Assembly (NCBI RefSeq): GCF_000719135.1
Contig: NZ_JOEK01000004.1
Location: 124,001-188,000 of the forward strand
Direction of reading: 5' to 3'
DNA length: 64,000 nt
Origin: Streptomyces avicenniae
Lineage (GTDB): Bacteria; Actinomycetota; Actinomycetes; Streptomycetales; Streptomycetaceae
The notes below the pieces were generated by a model. The model was given only the letters and a program-made list of their open reading frames with translations, was not told where the DNA came from and searched no databases. The number at the start of each line of letters is the position of its first letter. The stretch's first letter is position 1. Below are positions 24,903 to 33,035 of the stretch, piece by piece. The position numbers and the translations under genes were made by a program.

Positions 24903-27900
24903 ATGGACGGACCGGCCGCCCGAAGACACCGCCACACCCCCGCCTGGCGGACCGCCCTCCTCGGCGCCCTCCTCCTGCTCGGCTCCCTCCTCCAGGCCGT
25001 CCCCGCCACGGCCGACGCCGCCGACTGCGACCCGGCCGCACGCGCCGGGCTCGTCATCGACTTCGGCACGGCGGACGACCCCCGGGGCGGCGACCGGCCC
25101 GTCCCCGCCCTCACCTGGTCCTGCGTCAGCCCGCTGACCGGCGGCACAGGACGCGGACCGACCGGCGTCGAGATGCTCACCAGGAGCGGCCACACCCTGC
25201 GCCAGCACACCAACGGCCTGATCTGCGCCATCGACGGCTACCCCGCCACCGGGTGCGGCGAGAAGCAGCCCGACGGCGCCATCCGCTACTGGTCCTACTG
25301 GGCCCACGACGCCGCGCGCGGCCCCGGCTGGACCTACGCCGCCGCCGGTCCCGGCACCCGCCGCCTCGCCAACGGCTCGGTGGACGGCTGGCGTTACGTC
25401 GAGACGCGCAGCGCCGACGCGCCCGTGCCCCAGCCCCGGCAGGCGCCCGACTGGGACGTGCTGTGCTGCGAGGCGCCCCCGGCGAGCGTCCCGCAGGCGC
25501 CCACCGGCGTCCGCGCCACCGCAGGTATCGCCTCGGCCACCGTCACCTGGGAGCCGCCCGCCGGGCCCGCGCCCGTGACCACGTACACCGTCGAGGCGTC
25601 CCCGGGCGGCGCGCGCGTCGAGGTCCCGGGCGACACCACCACGGCCACCGTCCCCGGCCTGACGCCAGGCACCCCGCACACCTTCCGCGTCCGGGCCGTG
25701 AACGGCGCGGGCGAGTCCGCCCCGTCCGCCGCGAGCGCCCCCGTCGTCCCCGCCGAGCCCGGCACGACGGCCCCCGCCGCGCCCGACCAGGTGCGGGCAC
25801 GCGGCGGCGTCCGGGAGGCCACCGTGACGTGGCGTCCGCCCGCCGACGACGGCGGCGCCGCCGTCACCTCGTACCTCGTCGCCGCCGAGCCCGGCGGCGC
25901 CACCGCCGAGAGCACCGGCACGAGCGCCACCGTCACTGGCCTCGACCCGGCCGACGCCTACACGTTCACCGTGCGCGCGGTCAACGCCGCCGGTCCCTCC
26001 GCCCCTTCGGCGCCCTCCGCGCCCGTCGCCGTCACGGCGGCCGACCCGCGCCTCGTCCCCGGCCGCATCACCACGCTGGCCGGGACCGGCGCGCTCGACT
26101 TCACCGGCGACGGAGGCCCGGCCGCCGACGCGGCGCTCGCCAACCCGTTCGGCGTCGCCACCGACGCGGCGGGCGACGTCTACATCGCCGACACGGGCAA
26201 CCAGCGCATCCGCCGCGTGGACGCCGACACCGGCGTCGTCACCACCGTCGCGGGCAACGGCACGCGCGGCTACGGCGGCGACGAAGGCCCCGCCACCGAC
26301 GCCGCCCTGCGCGACCCGAACGCCGTCGCCGTCGGCCCAGAAGGCGACCTGTGGATCGCCGACACCGGCAACCGCCGCGTCCGCCGCGTGGACGCCGACA
26401 CCGGCGTCATCACCACCGCCCTCGGCACCGGCGCGCGCGGCGACACCGGCGACGGCGGCCCCGGCACCGAGGCGCGGATCGGCTCGCCCGGCGGCATCGC
26501 GGTCGCCCCCGACGGCACGGTCCACGTCAGCGACTCCAACGCCTCGCGCGTCCGCGCCCTCGACCCCGCCACGGGCCTCGTCCGCGCGTCCGCCGGGACC
26601 GGCAGCGCCGGGTTCACGGGCGACGGCGGCCCCGCCACCGACGCCCGGCTCTCGTTCTCGGCGGCAGCCGCCCTCGCCACCGACGCGGCGGGCGGCCTCT
26701 ACGTCGCCGACACGGGCAACCAGCGCGTACGCCACGTGGACGCCGAGACCGGCACGATCACCACCGTCGCCGGTGACGGCACGGCAGGCGACGGCGGCGA
26801 CGGTGGCCCCGCCACCGAGGCGCAGCTCGTCGCCCCGGGCGGCGTCGCCGTGGGCCCGGACGGCGCGCTGTACATCAGCCAGACCGGACGCGTCCGCCGC
26901 GTCGATCCCGCGACCGGCGTCATCACCACCTTCGCCGGTGACGGCACCCCGGGGTACGGCGGCGACGGGCTGCCCGCCCCAAGCGCCCGCATCCAGGGCG
27001 GATACGCCGTCGCCGCCGACGCCTCGGGACACCTCTACCTCGCCGAGGGCCAGCAGCAGCGCGTCCGCCGCGTCACCGGGCCGGACGACGAGGCGCCGAC
27101 CGTACGCCTCACCGCCGTGCCCGCCCCGCGCGGCCACGAGCGCGACGCCACCGTCGAGTTCACCGTGGACGACCCGGCCGCCACCACCACCTGCGCCCTC
27201 GACACCGGCGCCCCCACCCCCTGCGCCTCACCCTGGCGCGGCGAGGACCTCGCCGACGGCACGCACACCCTCACCGTCACGGCCACCGACCCGGCGGGCA
27301 ACCCCGGCACGGCCACGGCCACCTGGGACGTCGTCCCCGCCACCGGCACCGACCCCGACGCCGCCGACGCCCTCGCCTGGCTCACCCGCGAACTCCAGCG
27401 CGGCGACCACGCCCTCGACCGCGCGGGCACTCCCGACTGGGGCCTCACCACCGACGCGCTCCTTGCCCTCGCCGCCGCCGACCCGGCGGGCACCACTGCC
27501 GTACGCACCGCCGACAACCTCGCCGCCCACGCCGCCGACTACGTCACCCTCGCCCCGGAAGGCGCCCCCGACGCCGTCCTGTCCGGGCCGCTCGCCAAAC
27601 TCACCCTCGCCCTCGCCGCCACCGGCCGCGACCTGCACGACGTGGACGGCCTCGACCTGGAGGCCGAGCTGCGCGCCCTGATGGCCACCACGGGGCCCGA
27701 CGCCGGACGCTTCACCGACCACCACCCCGGCGGGCCCGACAACAGCAACACGTTCGGTCAGTCCCTCGCCGTCCTCGCCCTCGCCCGCACCGACGACGGC
27801 GTCCCGGCCGCCGCCGTCACCGACCTGACGGAACGCCAGTGCCCCTCCGGCGGCTTCCGCCTCACCCCCGGCACGGGCGCGCAGGGCGAGACCTGCACCG

Positions 27901-28841
27901 GCGACACCGACGCCACCGCCCTCGCCGTCCAAGCCCTCCTCACCGTGCCGCGCACCGACACCCTCGACCGCGTCCTCGGCCGCGCCGTCGGCTGGCTGCT
28001 CGCCCGCCAGGACACCGCCACCGGCGCCTTCGGCGGCACAGGCCCCACCCGCGACCCCAACGCCAACTCCACCGGCCTCATCGCCCAGACCCTCGCCGCC
28101 ACCGGCCAGACCGACGCCGCCGCCCGCGCCGCCGACTGGCTGCGCACCCTCCAGCTCACCGAGGGCGACGACTCCGGCGCCCTCGCCTACAACCCCGAGG
28201 CGTACGAGGACGGACGCCGCCACGGCCTCGACACCGCCGTACGCGACGAGTGGCGCCGCTCCACCACCCAGGCGGTCCTCGGCCTCGGCCTCCCCGCGTT
28301 CGGCGCCATCGGCATCACCGACCCGCCCCCCGTCGATCCCGTCGATCCCCTCGAACCGGGCCCCGAGGACCCCGGCGGCCCCGACCCCGTCACCGAACCC
28401 GCCGTCACCGCCACGCCCGCCACCGTCAGGCCGGGCGAGACCGTCACCCTCGACGGCGTGGGCTTCACGCCGGGCCGCCAGGTCGCCGCGGGACTCAGCG
28501 GCGCCGCGACCGCCCAACTGCCCGACGGCACCGCCGACGACCGGGGCCGCGTCACGTTCACCTGGACCGTCCCGGTCGGCACCCCGCCCGGCACTGTCAC
28601 CGCGGGCCTCGTGGACCTCGCCAACGGCGCGACGGCCTGGGCCGACCTCACCGTCGTCACCGACCAGGCCGGAGGCGGCGGGACGCCACCCGGCGGATCC
28701 CCCGGCGGCAGCCTCCCCTCCACCGGCGCCGACCCCGCGCTCGTCCTGCTCCTCGCCACCGCGCTCAGCGCCCTCGGGCTGCTCCTACGGCACCTGCGGA
28801 ACCCACGGCGGCGAGCGGCACCCTCCGCACACACCCCCTGA
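24903..28841 (+). CDS. B12-regulated surface protein: FN3-NHL-(alpha/alpha) transcobalamin-like, LPSTG-anchored
   Basis: The 1312-residue protein starts after GGGAGGG. It begins with a signal peptide (to about residue 38). Residues 45-170 contain YWSYWAHDAARGPGWTYAAA and a closing VDGWRYV, reminiscent of the cobalamin-capping beta domain of transcobalamin-like proteins. Two FN3 domains lie at about 196-287 and 292-379, then five to six NHL/beta-propeller repeats at about 385-724 (VYIADTGNQRIRRVD type) and an Ig-like segment. Residues about 817-1139 form an alpha/alpha barrel with repeated QS/STALAVQAL-type motifs, as in prenyltransferase and intrinsic-factor folds. LPSTGA at residue 1271, a hydrophobic segment and a basic tail form a sortase signal. 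B12 binding is inferred from fold and riboswitch. Confidence 0.8.
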   Translation: MDGPAARRHRHTPAWRTALLGALLLLGSLLQAVPATADAADCDPAARAGLVIDFGTADDPRGGDRPVPALTWSCVSPLTGGTGRGPTGVEMLTRSGHTLRQHTNGLICAIDGYPATGCGEKQPDGAIRYWSYWAHDAARGPGWTYAAAGPGTRRLANGSVDGWRYVETRSADAPVPQPRQAPDWDVLCCEAPPASVPQAPTGVRATAGIASATVTWEPPAGPAPVTTYTVEASPGGARVEVPGDTTTATVPGLTPGTPHTFRVRAVNGAGESAPSAASAPVVPAEPGTTAPAAPDQVRARGGVREATVTWRPPADDGGAAVTSYLVAAEPGGATAESTGTSATVTGLDPADAYTFTVRAVNAAGPSAPSAPSAPVAVTAADPRLVPGRITTLAGTGALDFTGDGGPAADAALANPFGVATDAAGDVYIADTGNQRIRRVDADTGVVTTVAGNGTRGYGGDEGPATDAALRDPNAVAVGPEGDLWIADTGNRRVRRVDADTGVITTALGTGARGDTGDGGPGTEARIGSPGGIAVAPDGTVHVSDSNASRVRALDPATGLVRASAGTGSAGFTGDGGPATDARLSFSAAAALATDAAGGLYVADTGNQRVRHVDAETGTITTVAGDGTAGDGGDGGPATEAQLVAPGGVAVGPDGALYISQTGRVRRVDPATGVITTFAGDGTPGYGGDGLPAPSARIQGGYAVAADASGHLYLAEGQQQRVRRVTGPDDEAPTVRLTAVPAPRGHERDATVEFTVDDPAATTTCALDTGAPTPCASPWRGEDLADGTHTLTVTATDPAGNPGTATATWDVVPATGTDPDAADALAWLTRELQRGDHALDRAGTPDWGLTTDALLALAAADPAGTTAVRTADNLAAHAADYVTLAPEGAPDAVLSGPLAKLTLALAATGRDLHDVDGLDLEAELRALMATTGPDAGRFTDHHPGGPDNSNTFGQSLAVLALARTDDGVPAAAVTDLTERQCPSGGFRLTPGTGAQGETCTGDTDATALAVQALLTVPRTDTLDRVLGRAVGWLLARQDTATGAFGGTGPTRDPNANSTGLIAQTLAATGQTDAAARAADWLRTLQLTEGDDSGALAYNPEAYEDGRRHGLDTAVRDEWRRSTTQAVLGLGLPAFGAIGITDPPPVDPVDPLEPGPEDPGGPDPVTEPAVTATPATVRPGETVTLDGVGFTPGRQVAAGLSGAATAQLPDGTADDRGRVTFTWTVPVGTPPGTVTAGLVDLANGATAWADLTVVTDQAGGGGTPPGGSPGGSLPSTGADPALVLLLATALSALGLLLRHLRNPRRRAAPSAHTP

Positions 28842-28886
28842 CACCCGGGCACACCGACCCCGGGACACCCCATCACAGGAGGACAC

Positions 28887-29990
28887 GTGTCCATACGCGC
28901 AGCGATTCGCCCGCGTACATCCCGTTTCGCGGCACTCGCCACCGGTGTCGCACTCGCCCTGTCCGTCCCGGTCGGCGCCGCCCACGCCGACCCCCCGACC
29001 GACGACCCGCAGACCGCCGCCCAGTACGCGGCGGGCTGGCTCGCCGACCAGTTCGCCACGGACACGGACGGTGCCTACATCCCCGCCACCGGCGGCGGCG
29101 CCGACGCGTCGGGCACCCTCCAGTCCGCCCTCGCGCTCGCCGCCGCGGGAGCCGAGGAGGCCACCTTCGACGACGCCGTCGCCTGGCTCGCGGCGAACGC
29201 GTCCACACTCGTCACGGTCGGCGGCGCCGACGACCCCGGCCGCATCGGCTACCTGCTGCTCCTCGCCGACGCCGCGGGCGAGGACCCGACCGACTTCGGC
29301 GGCGTCGATCTCGTGGACCGCCTCGACGGCACGCTCACCACCGGCGGCCTGTACGGCACCGCCGACGCCACCTGGGACGGCGTCTTCCGCCAGTCGCTCG
29401 CCGTCCTCGGCCTGCGCGCGAACGGCGAGATCGTCCCCGCCGCCGCCCGCAACTGGCTCGCGGGCCAGCAGTGCGGCGCCACCTCGCCCGCCGGTGCCGC
29501 CGGAGGCTTCGCGCCCTACCGCGCGGACACCACCGTCGCCTGCACCGCGTCCGGCCCCGAGACCAACTCGACCGCCCTCGCCGTCCAGGCACTCGCCGCC
29601 ACCGACGCGACCACCTACGCCGCCGCCATCGACGACGCGCTCGACTACCTGGCCGGTGCCCAGGAGGCCGACGCGGGCTTCCCGTTCGCCCCCGGCTTCG
29701 GCTCCGACCCCAACTCGACCGCCCTCGTCGTCCAGGCCATCGACGCGGCGGGTGAGGACCCGGCAGGGACCGCCTGGCAGGTCGGCGGCAGCACGCCCTA
29801 CGACTCGCTGCTGAGCTGGCAGCTCGGCTGCGACGCCGACCCCGCCGACATCGGCGCGTTCGCCTCCCCGTGGAGCGGCGGCGCGCCCGACCAGCTCGCC
29901 ACCCAGCAGGCCGTCTGGGGCGCGGCGGGCACGGCCTTCCCGCTCGACCCCGACTTCACCGCCCCGACCCCCGTGCCCTGCACCGCCTGA
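28887..29990 (+). CDS. Secreted transcobalamin-like alpha/alpha-barrel protein
   Basis: GTG 28887 follows AGGAGGA, 45 bases after the previous stop, so it is in the same B12-controlled operon. The 367 residues comprise a signal peptide ending near AAHA (about residue 33) and a single alpha/alpha domain. Repeats recur in pairs: GTLQSALALAAAG, FRQSLAVLGLRA, ETNSTALAVQALAA, DPNSTALVVQAIDAAG. This resembles the alpha domain of intrinsic factor/transcobalamin and the squalene-cyclase-like fold. It has no sorting signal and should be released. It probably binds cobalamin or a B12 analogue outside the cell; a terpene-cyclase role is unlikely as no DxDD motif is seen. Confidence 0.82.
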   Translation: MSIRAAIRPRTSRFAALATGVALALSVPVGAAHADPPTDDPQTAAQYAAGWLADQFATDTDGAYIPATGGGADASGTLQSALALAAAGAEEATFDDAVAWLAANASTLVTVGGADDPGRIGYLLLLADAAGEDPTDFGGVDLVDRLDGTLTTGGLYGTADATWDGVFRQSLAVLGLRANGEIVPAAARNWLAGQQCGATSPAGAAGGFAPYRADTTVACTASGPETNSTALAVQALAATDATTYAAAIDDALDYLAGAQEADAGFPFAPGFGSDPNSTALVVQAIDAAGEDPAGTAWQVGGSTPYDSLLSWQLGCDADPADIGAFASPWSGGAPDQLATQQAVWGAAGTAFPLDPDFTAPTPVPCTA

Positions 29991-30009
29991 CGGACCGCAC
30001 GACACCCGC

Positions 30010-30040
30010 GCCCGCGCCGGGGCACCCCACCGGCGCGGGC
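30010..30040. terminator. Terminator hairpin between convergent genes
   Basis: An 11-bp stem, GCCCGCGCCGG at 30010-30020 with its complement at 30030-30040, around a 9-base loop. Confidence 0.65.
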
Positions 30041-30062
30041 GCCGGGCCGCCGCCCGCCGCCG

Positions 30063-32156
30063 TCAACCCGCCGCCATGTGCGACGCGATCCGCAGCGCGT
30101 TGGCGAAGATCGTGAGCACCGGGTTCACCCCGCCGTTGGTCACATGCGTCGAGCCGTCCACCACCCGCAGATTGCCGTGCCCCCACACCCGGCCGTACGG
30201 GTCCGTCACCGAACGCGCCGGGTCCGTGCCCATCCGGCAGGTGCCCGCCTGGTGCTGCCCGCCGCTCGGCCCGGCCGCACCGCCCGACAGCGCCGCAGGG
30301 ACGGCCTGCCGCGCCCCCGCCGCGGCCAGCCACTCCACGCAGCGCTCCGCCAGGAACGCCTGCCCGCGCAGGTCCTCCGGGTGCGGGCGCCCGGCGAGCA
30401 CGGCCACGGGAATCCCCAGCCGGTCACGCGTCCCCCGGTCCACACGCACCCGGGCGCCCGCCGTCGTCACCTCCTGTATCGGCGCCGCCAGACGCAGCAT
30501 GCGCGGCGCCAGCTCCCGCATGCCGCGCTTGGACCCCACACCGTGCGCCGGTATCAGCCCCGCGTCCACCAGGTAGTGGTACGTCGCGGCCGGGGTCGGC
30601 ACGAACTCCCGCGCCACGATGCCCCCGCCGACGATCCCCGGGTTGTCCTGCCGGAAGTCGGTCGTCGCGAGCGAAGGCCCAGGACCGACCAGGTCCTCGA
30701 CCCGATCGCCGAACACCCCCACCGCCGACGCGTACAGGTGCCCCTGGAGATGACGCCCCACCTGGTCCGCGCCGTTCCCAACGCCCCGCGGCTCGCCGTC
30801 GTGCGCCGAGTTGAGCAGCAGCCGCGCCGACTCGACGGCCCCGCCCGCGAGGACGACCTCGCCCGCCCCGACCTCGGCGCGCCACACCGCCCCGTCCCGC
30901 AGCCCCGCCAGCGCGACGCCCTCGACCCGGCCGTCACGCCCCACGAGCAGCCGCTCCGCCGTCGCCTCCGGCAGCAGACGGCAGCGGCCGGTGGCGAACG
31001 CGCGCGCCAGCAGCGTGTTCAGGCTGCCGTTCTTCGCGTCCACGCCACAGGCGAACCCCACACACTGCGAGCACTGCGCACAGGCCGGACGGCCGCCGTA
31101 CGGCACCGAGTTGACGAGCAGCGGCACCGTCACCGTCGTCAGGCCGAGCCGCGCCGCGCCCGCCCGCAGCACCTCGTGCGCCGGACCGGTCGGCAGCGGC
31201 GGCATCGGCAGCGGCCGGGCGCGCGGACCCCCGTACGGGCCCTGCGCCGTCCCGCCGCTCACCCCGATCTCCCACTCGGCCCGCTCGTAGAACGGCGCCA
31301 ACTCCTCGTACCCGAACGGCCAGTCGGCCAGCGCGCTGCCCTCCGGCACGCCGTAGTGCGTCGCCATGCGGAAGTCCACCGGCCCGAAGCGCCACGCCTG
31401 CGCGCCGTACACCCGCGTGCCGCCGCCGACCGTCATGGCGTTGTTGCTCCAGCGCGGATCGGTGGGGGAGAGGGGCAGCAGCCGCGTCCCGTCGTCCAGC
31501 AGGCGGGGGTTGCCGTCCGGGTGCGGCCCGGCGAGGGACGGGAAGCCCCAGGACGCACGGGGGTTGCGCAGGTGGTCGTGGGACAGCTCGGCCGTGCCGG
31601 GCCAGGTACCCGCCTCCACGACCAGCACGCTGCGCCCCGACGCGGCGAGCACGTGGGCGGCGGCGCCACCGCCCGCGCCGGAACCCACCACCACGACGTC
31701 GTACCGTGCCGCCAGCGCGTCCGGCGTGAGTGCCGCCTCGCGTGGCTCGGGCGCCGGGGGCGCGGCGGGCGGGCCGGGGCGCCAGCCGGTCATGCGCCAG
31801 GAGGCGCCGCCCGCGTTGCCGCCGTTGCCCTCGTCCGCGTAGTAGCCGGTGGCGACGAGCCGGGTGAACCAGTCGTGGTCGGGATCCGACGCGAAACCGT
31901 CCAGGAGCGCGGCGCGCTCCTCGTCCGTCAGCGTGGCGAACTCCCGCCCGTGCCGCGCGCGGGCCCGGGCGGCGACCCGCTCCCGTACCCGCTCGGCGCG
32001 CTCCGCCAGGTCGGGGCGCCCGGCCAGGGCCCGGCCGAGGAACACGAGGCCCCCGGCGTCCACGGCGGACGGGTGCGCGTCGCGCGGCACGACGGCGTCC
32101 AGGAGGGCCGCGAACGCGGCGTGCGCCGGGGGCACGGGGGACTCGCTTGCTGACAC
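30063..32156 (-). CDS. GMC-type FAD oxidoreductase with fused N-terminal small-subunit-like domain
   Basis: GTG 32156, preceded by GGAG at 6 bases, gives 697 residues. Residues about 10-115 (AAFAALLDAVVPRDAHPSAVDAGG) resemble gluconate 2-dehydrogenase subunit 3, normally a separate small partner. The main part is a GMC dehydrogenase: YDVVVVGSGAGGGAAAHVLA binds FAD, SNNAMTVGGGTRVYGAQAWR is the GMC loop, CAQCSQCVGFACGVDAK is a Cys cluster seen in cholesterol-oxidase-like members, and the C-terminus GTCRMGTDP, LRVVDGS, NPVLTIFANALRIA closes the FAD site. No Tat or Sec signal is seen. Substrate is probably a sugar, sterol or alcohol. Confidence 0.87.
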   Translation of the reverse strand: MSASESPVPPAHAAFAALLDAVVPRDAHPSAVDAGGLVFLGRALAGRPDLAERAERVRERVAARARARHGREFATLTDEERAALLDGFASDPDHDWFTRLVATGYYADEGNGGNAGGASWRMTGWRPGPPAAPPAPEPREAALTPDALAARYDVVVVGSGAGGGAAAHVLAASGRSVLVVEAGTWPGTAELSHDHLRNPRASWGFPSLAGPHPDGNPRLLDDGTRLLPLSPTDPRWSNNAMTVGGGTRVYGAQAWRFGPVDFRMATHYGVPEGSALADWPFGYEELAPFYERAEWEIGVSGGTAQGPYGGPRARPLPMPPLPTGPAHEVLRAGAARLGLTTVTVPLLVNSVPYGGRPACAQCSQCVGFACGVDAKNGSLNTLLARAFATGRCRLLPEATAERLLVGRDGRVEGVALAGLRDGAVWRAEVGAGEVVLAGGAVESARLLLNSAHDGEPRGVGNGADQVGRHLQGHLYASAVGVFGDRVEDLVGPGPSLATTDFRQDNPGIVGGGIVAREFVPTPAATYHYLVDAGLIPAHGVGSKRGMRELAPRMLRLAAPIQEVTTAGARVRVDRGTRDRLGIPVAVLAGRPHPEDLRGQAFLAERCVEWLAAAGARQAVPAALSGGAAGPSGGQHQAGTCRMGTDPARSVTDPYGRVWGHGNLRVVDGSTHVTNGGVNPVLTIFANALRIASHMAAG

Positions 32157-32266
32157 GTGCGCTCCACGGGGCGGGGACGACGGCGGGCGGGCGCACCGAG
32201 GCGCAAGCGCTTGCCCCGGGGGACGATACGGCCGCCCCCACCGGCCGTCAATCACCGGTTGACGCG

Positions 32267-32290
32267 CCGGGACCGGCGCGCCGGTCCCGG
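32267..32290 (-). terminator. Terminator hairpin after the ArsR-like gene
   Basis: A perfect 24-base palindrome forms a 10-bp stem with a 4-base loop, 3 bases after the stop of the minus-strand regulator. Confidence 0.65.
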
Positions 32291-32292
32291 GC

Positions 32293-32970
32293 TCAGACCG
32301 TCACCGCAAGCAGGTCGTGGAACGCGTCGCTGCCCCGCGGCGTCACCTTCACCGCGCGTCCCGAGCCGACCCGCCGTATCCACTGCCGCCGCAACGCGGT
32401 GGCGCACAGGGCCGCGCCCAGCGCACCGGCGAGGTGGGGGCGGCGCTCCGTCCGGTCCAGGCAGTCCCGCACCAAGGGGCGCCGGGACCCCGGGGGTTGC
32501 TCGTATCCCAGGGCGTCGGCCAGCCACGCACGGCCCGCCGGTGTGACGGCGAGCCCGGAGTCGGCGGCGACCAGCCCGCGGGCGATCATCGCGTCCGCCA
32601 GGACCACGCCCAACCGCCCCGCCAGGTGGTCGTAGCACGTGCGGGCGCGGGCCTCGGCGCCGAGCAGCGTCGCTGCGCCCAGACGCGGCGGCGCGGTGGT
32701 GTCGGGCGCGGCGTACGAGGCGAGGGCTTCGACGAGGGCCGCCGCCTCCGGGCCCGCCAGCCGCACGTAGCGGTGTCGGCCCTGGCGTTCCTCGGCCAGC
32801 ACCCCGCCCGCGACGAGGCGGGAGAGGTGCTCGCTGGCGGTGGAGGGGCGCACGCCCGCGTACCTGGCCAGCTCGCCCGCCGTCCAGGCGCGCCCGTCGA
32901 GCAGCGCCTGGCAGAACGCCGCCCTGGTGCGGTCGGCGAACAGTCCTGCGGTCTCGGCGAGCGAAGGCAT
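32293..32970 (-). CDS. ArsR-like winged-helix transcriptional regulator
   Basis: The 225-residue protein has an N-terminal winged helix: DRTRAAFCQALLDGRAWTAGELARYAGVRPSTASEHLSRLVAGGVLAEERQGRHRYVRLAG, the ArsR pattern without the metal-binding CxC in the recognition helix. About 120 further residues form an unassigned effector region with a second small helix-turn-helix-like segment. It is divergent from the fusion gene at 33036, and the 65-base gap carries a 9-bp inverted repeat, so it probably controls itself and that gene. Confidence 0.85.
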   Translation of the reverse strand: MPSLAETAGLFADRTRAAFCQALLDGRAWTAGELARYAGVRPSTASEHLSRLVAGGVLAEERQGRHRYVRLAGPEAAALVEALASYAAPDTTAPPRLGAATLLGAEARARTCYDHLAGRLGVVLADAMIARGLVAADSGLAVTPAGRAWLADALGYEQPPGSRRPLVRDCLDRTERRPHLAGALGAALCATALRRQWIRRVGSGRAVKVTPRGSDAFHDLLAVTV

Positions 32971-32990
32971 GCCGCCATGATGCCGCGGCG

Positions 32991-33014
32991 ACGGTTCGGG
33001 CGGCGCCGAACCGT
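32991..33014. promoter_or_regulatory. Operator-like inverted repeat in the divergent gap
   Basis: ACGGTTCGG at 32991-32999 and its exact complement CCGAACCGT at 33006-33014 are separated by 6 bases. The site is centred between the divergent start codons of the ArsR-like regulator and the fusion gene. Confidence 0.6.
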
Positions 33015-33035
33015 TCCGCGCCTAGCGTCGGGGCC

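Noticed and set aside
28887..29990. Terpene cyclase or prenyltransferase
   Set aside because: The alpha/alpha repeats are shared with those enzymes, but a signal peptide, the B12 riboswitch and the lack of a DxDD motif favour a cobalamin-binding role.
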